Source: Lysinibacillus sp. SGAir0095 (GTDB lineage: Bacteria; Bacillota; Bacilli; Bacillales_A; Planococcaceae). From it: a DNA stretch of 64,000 nucleotides. The stretch lies in the NCBI RefSeq assembly GCF_005491425.1, contig NZ_CP028083.1:3348001-3412000 (forward strand), written 5' to 3'. Numbering within the stretch: the stretch's first letter is position 1; every line of letters begins with the position of its first letter. Positions 55,693 to 62,670 of this stretch are shown piece after piece. Both the position numbers and the translations under genes were made by a program. The notes beneath the pieces are model-generated. The model worked only from the letters and a program-made list of their open reading frames with translations, was not told the DNA's origin and ran no database searches.

Positions 55693-55742
55693 ACAAAATT
55701 GTTCATTTATCCCAACTTCAACTAATTTTGTCATGTACAAAA

Positions 55743-55786
55743 ACCAATAAAAAAACGTCTATCTACATTACTGTAAATAGACGTTT
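55743..55786 (-). terminator. Hairpin terminator, minus orientation
   Basis: Arms AAACGTCTAT (55753-55762) and its complement (55777-55786). On the minus strand it runs into TTTTTTATTGG. It may end transcripts coming from the SIR2-HerA operon. Confidence 0.6.
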
Positions 55787-55804
55787 AATAAATTGATTTA
55801 ATAG

Positions 55805-55829
55805 ATACCGGTGGTCGGGGTCGATTTAG
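55805..55829 (-). other. tRNA-3'-end-like remnant, possible attachment-site scar
   Basis: The plus-strand stretch TACCGGTGGTCGGGGTCGAT is GC-rich in an AT-rich gap. On the minus strand it reads like a T-loop/T-stem plus acceptor 3' strand of a tRNA (TCGACCCCGACCACCGG) but without CCA and without the rest of a tRNA. Tyrosine integrases often leave such fragments. Weak evidence. Confidence 0.3.
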
Positions 55830-56259
55830 CCTTCAAAGTATTGTTCTGATAAGGTTTTGGAATAGCTATGTGTAAAATTTGTGTAAAATGATTTTGGGTG
55901 TAAATAATCTCAAAACAATCAACTTTTCCAATTGCCCTTATTAAATAATATAAATAAATATTACATCATGCCGCCCGTAAGGTGAAAGTGTGTAATATCT
56001 TTCACTATATGATCCAAAAGTGCGATATATCAACATTTCAGAAAATAAGAATTGTAACATCTTTAACGGATTTTTATATTTTTTATTTGATTGCGTTAGC
56101 AATATGTTATCATTTTAACGACTTAATGTTTTAATTCCAATAACAACACTGATAATACCCAATCATGTAACCTTAGAAATAGATAGTCTCTAGCTGGCAT
56201 TTAACCCTTCCTCTAATTGTATTCTCCTTTTTTCATAATTATATTAATTCAGATTGAAT

Positions 56260-58131
56260 CTACATCCACAATTTACAAAGATCAATATTGTCACTATTTG
56301 GTCTTTTTTCCTTTCCATAAACTTGTTCTACTTGTGTAAATACTGGCATTGACAGTGCTGTACCTGATACTATACAAGTTCCACTCGCTAAAGTTGGAAT
56401 TGCGGCTTTAGAAACTCTGTCTAAAGTTGGAATCGTATTATCAATCATTTCTAGATCTTTATTATTAACTAGCCGATGAATAAAATAGTTGTGAACTTGA
56501 GATATAATTGTCGGTGAAATATCAAAGGGACGCTGACTACAGATAGTTAGGAAAAATCCAAATTTCCTTCCCTCTTTTATCATTTCTTCAAATAATTCTA
56601 AACGATAACTATGCCATCCTTTTCCTTCATTCATTAATTGATTGGATAAAATATTATGGGCTTCATCTATAATTAGGTGAATTGTCTTTTCAATGTTATC
56701 TTGTTTGGTTTCTTTTTTATGAGTATCAAAGAGCATTTTAGCTATTAAAGAAGGTATAACCTTTTTTATATCAGAACTACATTCCCTGAAAGAATAGATT
56801 GTCATTATAGGCATTTCTTCTATAGATTCTTGATCTGTTAATTCTATTATTTGTTCAAGTTCCTTTACTTTAGATTCAATTCTATGTATTAGAGGGTTTA
56901 TATGATCAAATTGTGCGTATCGATTTAACATATCACTTACTAATTGCAATTTAGCATTTAATATAAAATTATCACACCAACCAATACCAGTATCTATTCT
57001 GGAACACCATTCAACCAGATAACCAAACCCAGTCTGAAAACTATAAGTATGTTTTATATCCTCAACAGTATTAAAGTAACCTACACCACTAATGAAATAG
57101 TAATTATTCTGCGTATGCCATTGGATTGCATTAATTAACTCAAGAAAACTACTATGCCCCTCATCCTGAATATCCTCTGATAAATAGTCAATTATCTCCT
57201 TAATATATTGAAATACGTCTTTTGATGAGTGTACTAAAGATTTTGCGAATAAGTTAGGTAAATAGTTTTTAAATCCCCAGCCATTTTCCTCTGCATTCTC
57301 CATACGTTTTAGTAGTCTTTTAATAAAGGGCTTTTGGGTTTGTTCTTTTGCACTGAACAAAACAGATAATACCTCCGGTGTATAAAAATATTCAGAAGTA
57401 ATTTTCAATCTGCCTTCACCATGTTCTTCATTTGTACTTAGATTGACGATACTTACTTCATTTTGCTCTAAACCAAACACACCTTTATGAGCATATTCTC
57501 CGTTAAAATCAATAAGGTGAAATGAACTAGCCCTTTTTATATAGGAAACACCAACCGTTTTAAATAACTCAAAGTATAATTTAGTTAACGTGTTAGACTT
57601 TCCGCTTCCTGTGTTCCCAAAAATACCCATATGGGAAGCAAAAAAAGAATTCACAGGGAAATCAACTGAGATATCTTCATGAATGGACTTACCTATGGAA
57701 AAGGTGTTCTCATTGTTATTATTACCACTTGTTCTATTTCCTGCATAGATATCTAAAATTTCTTCTCTCCTTGGTATGTAGACAAGATTTCCAATCATAG
57801 GTAAATGTTTTACTCCGTTATTAAAGAATTTTTTATCGAGATACCCTAGAATTTGAACTTCAAGTAATTTAGAAATTGTACCCTTGTTATATCGATAATC
57901 TTTTTCTTGACTTTTTTTATTATTTATTAAGTCTTCAATATATTCAGCATCAATTTTACCAACTAACTTTAATAAACCTTTTTTAATTATAATAAAACTA
58001 TTTACTGAAATATTATTAATTACCTCGCCCTCATAGATAAAAGATGAGTGATTCAATTCTTTATACACTTGAACTTTTACCCTTGTTCCTCTTACTTCTA
58101 TAACACTCCCTACCTCAAGTGAAATTGTCAT
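56260..58131 (-). CDS. HerA-family ATPase of a SIR2-HerA defence system
   Basis: A 623-residue hexameric-type DNA translocase. An N-terminal HAS-barrel (about 1-65), then the DUF87/HerA motor: Walker A GNTGSGKS (172-179), a long inserted region, Walker B IHLIIDEAHNIL (about 488-499), then FFLTICSQRPFDISPTII and the arginine-finger region FIHRLVNNKDLEMID. Start overlaps the SIR2 stop by 4 bases, so the two are translationally coupled. In characterised SIR2-HerA systems the ATPase assembles with the NADase and controls its activation on phage infection. Confidence 0.9.
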   Translation of the reverse strand: MTISLEVGSVIEVRGTRVKVQVYKELNHSSFIYEGEVINNISVNSFIIIKKGLLKLVGKIDAEYIEDLINNKKSQEKDYRYNKGTISKLLEVQILGYLDKKFFNNGVKHLPMIGNLVYIPRREEILDIYAGNRTSGNNNNENTFSIGKSIHEDISVDFPVNSFFASHMGIFGNTGSGKSNTLTKLYFELFKTVGVSYIKRASSFHLIDFNGEYAHKGVFGLEQNEVSIVNLSTNEEHGEGRLKITSEYFYTPEVLSVLFSAKEQTQKPFIKRLLKRMENAEENGWGFKNYLPNLFAKSLVHSSKDVFQYIKEIIDYLSEDIQDEGHSSFLELINAIQWHTQNNYYFISGVGYFNTVEDIKHTYSFQTGFGYLVEWCSRIDTGIGWCDNFILNAKLQLVSDMLNRYAQFDHINPLIHRIESKVKELEQIIELTDQESIEEMPIMTIYSFRECSSDIKKVIPSLIAKMLFDTHKKETKQDNIEKTIHLIIDEAHNILSNQLMNEGKGWHSYRLELFEEMIKEGRKFGFFLTICSQRPFDISPTIISQVHNYFIHRLVNNKDLEMIDNTIPTLDRVSKAAIPTLASGTCIVSGTALSMPVFTQVEQVYGKEKRPNSDNIDLCKLWM

Positions 58132-59261
58132 TCTCTTGCCCCCTCAAAAAGTAACTTACTGAAATGATATAAATCAATTGGAGGCATTTCCTCTGTCGGT
58201 TCAATAATAACTACATTGCTTTGATACTGACAATTTAGTAATTGCATTATTTCTTTACGCATGCCGTTTTTATAAACAAATATGTAAATACGTAATTGTG
58301 GATTATGAAACGACCTTTTAACCAAGTTTCTAATATGTTCATCTGCAAATGAAAAACCAAAAACAATTAGTATAGTTTGATCCTTTTCTAATTCATAACT
58401 TAACAAACGTAACATACTGTAATAGTACTCATCTAAAACAGTATTTTTGAATTTATTCTTCTCTGGATTGATAATCATAAGGCTTTTATATTCTTGAAAA
58501 AATAAATCTAAAGAGCTGAAATTAATTTCAGCAATTTCATGAATCTTCATATCAAGTTGTTCATCATATTCCTCTACCCAAAGATAATCTTCAATTAATT
58601 TTTTATCATCTTCTTTTAATTTAATTTCATTCGCTGCATTTCTAATTTTCTTTATTAGTTGTAAATCATTTCTTATTTCAATAGTTTGCTGGTTCTCCAA
58701 AAACGAATTAACCCAATTTACCGAACCATGACATTTAATTAAATTGATTGTTGGCAATTCTTTGTGATAGTTGTCAAATACACCATTACGTGATACAGTC
58801 TTATGGAAATTTTCTGAACTAAGTGTCCTTAATAAATATCCACTTCCTCCATCATTGAGTATTAATGATGAATTACTTCTTTGTTCATGATCGGTAGCTC
58901 TTTCAAAAAACATATCATAATTGGTAGTGAAAATATTAGCTCGTTTTGGAGAAATTCTTGCATTTCGATAGTTCATAATGTTTACTAAGCCTTTTATGAA
59001 CAAGCGATAATTCTTTGTTACATAATACTCACATTTTACAGTTTCATTTATTAAATCGAAATTTTTATTAATTATCTCTGTAAAGTAATGTAGATAGATT
59101 AATTGACGAACGGATGGATTATACTGTCTTTCAGTCAAAACTTTTTCAATATTTCCGAGGGAAGGGAAATAAGGCACGGATGCCCCCGATCCGATTAAAA
59201 AGTTTACGTTTTTTTCTGCAATTTGTGTTTGCAATTCATTAATTATTTTTTCAATTTTCAT
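58128..59261 (-). CDS. SIR2-domain NADase of a SIR2-HerA defence system
   Basis: A 377-residue protein with a SIR2 core: the NAD-binding loop FLIGSGASVP (about 21-30), the catalytic Asn114 in FTTNYDMFF and His178 in IKCHGSVNW, followed by a C-terminal Rossmann-like strand ILIVFGFSFADEHIR. Such defence SIR2 proteins cleave NAD+ and kill the infected cell rather than deacetylate proteins. All key residues are present. It is the first gene of a two-gene operon with HerA, and its order and size match known SIR2-HerA pairs. Confidence 0.9.
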   Translation of the reverse strand: MKIEKIINELQTQIAEKNVNFLIGSGASVPYFPSLGNIEKVLTERQYNPSVRQLIYLHYFTEIINKNFDLINETVKCEYYVTKNYRLFIKGLVNIMNYRNARISPKRANIFTTNYDMFFERATDHEQRSNSSLILNDGGSGYLLRTLSSENFHKTVSRNGVFDNYHKELPTINLIKCHGSVNWVNSFLENQQTIEIRNDLQLIKKIRNAANEIKLKEDDKKLIEDYLWVEEYDEQLDMKIHEIAEINFSSLDLFFQEYKSLMIINPEKNKFKNTVLDEYYYSMLRLLSYELEKDQTILIVFGFSFADEHIRNLVKRSFHNPQLRIYIFVYKNGMRKEIMQLLNCQYQSNVVIIEPTEEMPPIDLYHFSKLLFEGARE

Positions 59262-59817
59262 TTCAAATCACCTTTAACCCTTATAGTCTAGTTTGAAAAA
59301 TTAGATACTATCAATCATAATACTTTGTATTATTTATACTTCATAAATGTTATTCGTTCACCATGAGGATTCGGTTTAGCTTATTTTCATCCCCGTCTTG
59401 CATATAACGGACTTAATTCGTTATTGATTAATCGACCATGATTAGAAAAGTTATAACTTTCTATAATAAAAAATTATGAATTTTGATTTTGTAATCATAT
59501 TGTTGACTCTATTTTTTCATTTTAACTATACTATATACCAATTGTGGAAATAAATTGAATTAAATTAACATCAGTGATTACTTTCTAAAAACTAATTATT
59601 CTATCCAAAAAATAATTAAAGCCTAGAGATTCAATATGAATCTCTAGGCTTTCTTTCATAGTTACTTCAACATCAACATCACGAACCTCACAATGTATTT
59701 GGTAGCAACCAGAGTGATGGTAGTTTCATTGAAACACTTAGTTAAGTATGAACATTTTTTTCCTAAAAATACTCTTCAACCAAAGGCAACCGATTTAAAG
59801 AGAGAAATTTATCAATT
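59262..59817. other. Gap upstream of SIR2
   Basis: About 550 AT-rich bases; the promoter of the SIR2-HerA operon should be within the first 100 or so. Only one strong structure, the hairpin at 59618-59652, is visible; no ORF is supported. Confidence 0.5.
59618..59652 (-). terminator. Terminator of the zinc-ribbon gene
   Basis: A perfect 15-bp stem AAAGCCTAGAGATTC (59618-59632; complement 59638-59652). A T-rich stretch follows on either strand (CTTTC plus; TAATTATTTTTT minus), so it may act both ways. It lies about 165 bases past the zinc-ribbon stop and shields the SIR2 promoter. Confidence 0.75.
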
Positions 59818-60000
59818 TTAACTGTAATAAAATGTATGGTTACTACTTTTTGCTACTCTGTATCTTCTGTTACACCCAGCACATTGCCGTAATTGTACTG
59901 TAATTAGATTGTATCGAGGATCTTTAAAAGTCTTTTCATTAATTAATGTCCATACATTGCTATTACAATCAGGACACCCAAGAAGTTTATACTGATTCAT
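59818..60000 (-). CDS. 60-residue zinc-ribbon protein
   Basis: Two CxxC knuckles, CPDC (Cys9, Cys12) and CAGC (Cys40, Cys43) followed by NRRYRV, form a complete treble/ribbon-type zinc site; the rest is basic. GAAGGATA precedes the ATG at 60000. It lies between the SIR2-HerA operon and the unknown ATPase on the same strand, with the ATPase stop 160 bases upstream. Such ribbons bind nucleic acids or other proteins; whether it works with the ATPase is unknown. Confidence 0.75.
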   Translation of the reverse strand: MNQYKLLGCPDCNSNVWTLINEKTFKDPRYNLITVQLRQCAGCNRRYRVAKSSNHTFYYS

Positions 60001-60066
60001 TATCCTTCACCCTACTTTTTCTATTCTCTAATTAAACTACTTAATATAAATAAAAAGGAACCTCCT

Positions 60067-60098
60067 AAATTATACTAATGGAGTCTCCACTATAATTT
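60067..60098. promoter_or_regulatory. Palindromic operator-like or hairpin element upstream of the zinc-ribbon gene
   Basis: AAATTATA (60067-60074) and TATAATTT (60091-60098) are perfect inverted repeats around an inner GGAG/CTCC palindrome. It lies 67 bases before the zinc-ribbon start and 62 bases past the ATPase stop; it may be an operator or a weak terminator. Confidence 0.35.
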
Positions 60099-60159
60099 AT
60101 TTTTGCAAACCGTATAACACCCTAAATATTATCAATAAAAAATTAGATAACCAACACTA

Positions 60160-61575
60160 CTAAGATAAAAAGCCAATTGCCTTTCCATAGTTATACAGCT
60201 TAGTTAATGTATAATTTGCTATTTCTGCTCTACTTGTTTGGGATCTCCACATCATTTCAATTCTAATTTTACCATGTGAATTTTCACATAAAATATCTGT
60301 TCTTCGTGTCAAACCATTACCTAAATCCTGTTCCAATAAACAACTAGAAAATAAACCCAAATCCTTCATAGCATTTCCAAATGATCTGTTCAATATTTTA
60401 TCATTAGTAGATGCAATTCTAGCTAGCTTCTCAAAAGCAGTACGACTATTATTGCCTGTTTTATTTCCTTTTCTTCTAGGACCAGATGGATTTCCAATAA
60501 TGGCATTATACAATTCACTGTTTTTAAACCTTTGTTCTGCTGTATTATCTGATTTAATTCGCAAACCAACTTCTTTCATTTTTTCAATCAGTTCTTCATC
60601 AGCATAGTCCCTTGCAATTGCAGTGGCTGTCAAAATTGGAATGTAAAGTATTTTACAGTCAAAGACATTTGAGAGTAGTCCTATTTTTTCAGGATAATCT
60701 TTTAAATCTGTAACAATATTAGCATTTGTTGATACCATTAATCTTTCTATATCAGCAGCTGACGACTGACCCCTTGTTAATGCTGCAACATCATTTTCAG
60801 GTTCGTTACCAGCCAGTACAACTACCCACATTTTACATTGCTCATTACCAACTAGTTTTTTTACTGAACGGGTATTGATAAGAAGTTGTTGTCTTAAAGA
60901 GCTAAAATAATGGCCAATTGTATTAGAATTCGTTGCCAATTCTTTAGCTTGTTCATCTGTTATTCCCATGTCACTTAAAGAGGCACCATTGTTCAGAAGC
61001 TGAACTGTTCTTTTAGCAATATCTAAATAGTTTTCTTTTTTAGGACCATTAAAATAGAAAAAAGGCTCATTAATACCTAATAAGGCATCTCCCCCTATGC
61101 TATCTGCAATATTTATTAAAATATCTTTCATTTCATCAGTATTGCATAACCAAGCAATTAGAGTTTTTTCACCTTTATCTGATCTTAAAAATGTATTAAT
61201 TACATGTAAATCCTTTTCTATATCAGAATTTTGTTGACCTATCAAAGCTTCTCTGCCCTCAAGTATAATTATTCTCATATCAGAGTCAGTAGAAGATAAA
61301 TTCATTAACATTTTTGCTATTGATTGATTGTTATTTATCGTTTCAACACATACATTTTTCTTGAATAAACTAATAGTATTAAAAAATGTTGACTTTCCCG
61401 AACCAGAAGTTCCTCTAACGATAAGGAAAGCACCTCTGTCAGCTGCTATCATATCTCCATATATTTCATCTATTTTATCTAGAGCATCACTTACTTCAAC
61501 TATTATTGTATTTAATTTTCCTTCTGCGTTCTCTTTTAACTTTTCAAATCTATCAGGTACTAAAAGATTGTCCAT
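60160..61575 (-). CDS. Unrecognised P-loop ATPase with possible nuclease-like C-terminus
   Basis: A 471-residue protein I cannot place in a named family. The N-terminus has a perfect Walker A, GTSGSGKST (55-63), a hydrophobic strand ending in acid, RIIILEGREA (101-110, Walker B-like with Glu106), and later IAWLCNTDEM and WVVVLAGNEPEN strands, in a STAND/AAA-like order. The C-terminal 50 residues read TDILCENSHGKIRIEMMWRS then RAEIANYTLTKLYNYGKA. An Asp, about 12 residues, then an ExM motif and a Lys/Tyr helix resembles a degenerate PD-(D/E)XK nuclease edge. The location next to SIR2-HerA suggests defence. Its nucleotide, effector and trigger are unknown. Confidence 0.7.
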   Translation of the reverse strand: MDNLLVPDRFEKLKENAEGKLNTIIVEVSDALDKIDEIYGDMIAADRGAFLIVRGTSGSGKSTFFNTISLFKKNVCVETINNNQSIAKMLMNLSSTDSDMRIIILEGREALIGQQNSDIEKDLHVINTFLRSDKGEKTLIAWLCNTDEMKDILINIADSIGGDALLGINEPFFYFNGPKKENYLDIAKRTVQLLNNGASLSDMGITDEQAKELATNSNTIGHYFSSLRQQLLINTRSVKKLVGNEQCKMWVVVLAGNEPENDVAALTRGQSSAADIERLMVSTNANIVTDLKDYPEKIGLLSNVFDCKILYIPILTATAIARDYADEELIEKMKEVGLRIKSDNTAEQRFKNSELYNAIIGNPSGPRRKGNKTGNNSRTAFEKLARIASTNDKILNRSFGNAMKDLGLFSSCLLEQDLGNGLTRRTDILCENSHGKIRIEMMWRSQTSRAEIANYTLTKLYNYGKAIGFLS

Positions 61576-62159
61576 ATCTAAACCTTCTTCATGTCATTTT
61601 TTACCTTAATTATAACATTTTACTTTTCCTTTTTCAGACTTCTTTTCACTTTAAATATATTGTAGTAGATTACTCATTGGTGATTATAGAATTGCTGATT
61701 GTATTGTATGAATGTGTAATATTAATGGATATCAAAGGGATTATTAATAATGGATAATATTAATTTGGAAGGTCTTTTAAAAATGGTGTATTTTTTCTGC
61801 AATTTCTAAATGAATATCGAGGAGAGGTTTTATCAGTTGAGCAAAGGGCAAGTTAGTTAACCGAGGTTTATTGCACTAAGAATTTTATGAAGTTAATGTA
61901 AGCAGTTTTATAATACTTGTACAATTCTATTTTAAACCTATTTAGAACCAAAATATCAGCACAAAGGTACGAAGATAAAACAACACCCAATCTTTTGAAA
62001 GAGGAAATGAATCTTATTAATCAATTGTTTTAATAAAATATTGAAATGAGCCCTTATACCTATAAGAATCTTTTCAACTTAGAAGTAGGATATTAACGCT
62101 TGAGACTATGAGCATTTAATTTATATAACAACATCTAACTAGAAAGGAGGAACCCTTCC
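61576..62159. other. Gap with a decayed coding remnant upstream of the recombinase cluster
   Basis: Must hold divergent promoters for the ATPase and the small-gene cluster. From about 61797 to 62032 the plus strand has one frame interrupted by three stops (FLNEYRGEVLSVEQRAS, LTEVYCTKNFMKLM, then ISAQRYEDKTTPNLLKEEMN), which reads like a decayed gene of unknown origin. No intact ORF. Confidence 0.4.
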
Positions 62160-62318
62160 GTGGAGGATGAAAATAAAATCAGTACTAATTGGTACCAGCA
62201 ATGTCTTGAACATTGTGAAACATTTGGTATTTCTAAAACTATCATCAAATTGTTCATCCACCTAAAGGAACAAAAACATGAACAAGATAATAAAGAAGCT
62301 GAAAATTCCCGGCTATGA
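62160..62318 (+). CDS. 52-residue hypothetical protein of the recombinase cluster
   Basis: GTG 62160 lies 9 bases after AAAGGAGG. The product is short and charged, with WYQQCLEHCETFGISKTIIK in the middle and an acidic end. No family recognised. Its 3' part overlaps the next ORF by 41 bases in another frame, as in compact phage or integrative-element operons. Confidence 0.6.
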   Translation: MEDENKISTNWYQQCLEHCETFGISKTIIKLFIHLKEQKHEQDNKEAENSRL

Positions 62319-62433
62319 AACAAGCACTGTTATTAAGCCAAGAAATCATCACTCATTGAAGGAAATTAATGATGTCCAGTTATCACTTAATTTCGAAGAT
62401 ATGAAAACTACTAACACAGATAAAGAGAAATAA
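62278..62433 (+). CDS. 51-residue hypothetical protein, overlapping
   Basis: ATG 62278 has AAAGGA 8 bases upstream, inside the preceding ORF. The product begins MNKIIKKLKIPGYETSTVIK and ends in a charged tail (TTNTDKEK). The basic N-terminus could contact nucleic acid; no family recognised. Part of a small-gene run leading to the serine recombinase. Confidence 0.55.
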   Translation: MNKIIKKLKIPGYETSTVIKPRNHHSLKEINDVQLSLNFEDMKTTNTDKEK

Positions 62434-62442
62434 AGTATAAAA

Positions 62443-62491
62443 AGTTCCCTTCATGTTAAAGCTGAATACAAAAATAAGACTGGAGGGAACT
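62443..62491 (+). promoter_or_regulatory. Inverted repeat covering the ribosome binding site of the next ORF
   Basis: AGTTCCCTTC (62443-62452) can pair over 10 bp (one G:U) with GGAGGGAACT (62482-62491), which contains the ribosome binding site GGAGGG of the ORF starting at 62494. Folding would block its translation. Confidence 0.5.
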
Positions 62492-62493
62492 AT

Positions 62494-62649
62494 ATGAAAG
62501 AGCAATATCGTGTTGTAAAAGTCAGTTACTCAGAAGAACTATCATCTGAATCTGAACTGTGGTTTAGAAGATTTATTGAAAAAATACTTCTTGATCATGT
62601 TGCAAAAGAAGATTACAGACTTCGAGCTTTATTGATTAGTAAAAAATAA
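62494..62649 (+). CDS. 51-residue hypothetical protein before the serine recombinase
   Basis: ATG 62494 follows GGAGGG, which lies in an inverted repeat. The product (MKEQYRVVKVSYSEELSSES, then ELWFRRFIEKILLDHVAKED, ending LLISKK) is a likely helical, basic microprotein. It ends 21 bases before the recombinase start. Position and size fit a recombination directionality factor or accessory protein, but sequence alone does not show this. Confidence 0.6.
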   Translation: MKEQYRVVKVSYSEELSSESELWFRRFIEKILLDHVAKEDYRLRALLISKK

Positions 62650-62670
62650 TCATTGAGAAAGGATAATTTT

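Larger units (their letters stand above)
55693..56259. other. Gap between the IS and the SIR2-HerA operon
   Basis: Holds a terminator-like hairpin (55753-55786), a tRNA-3'-end-like stretch (55805-55829), then AT-rich sequence with repeated GTGTAAA words (55870-55910) and no gene I can support. Confidence 0.55.

Noticed and set aside
62135-62323. 62-residue minus-strand frame opposite the first recombinase-cluster ORF
   Set aside because: The plus strand has a clear AAAGGAGG and GTG start with a chain of overlapping genes; the minus frame has none.
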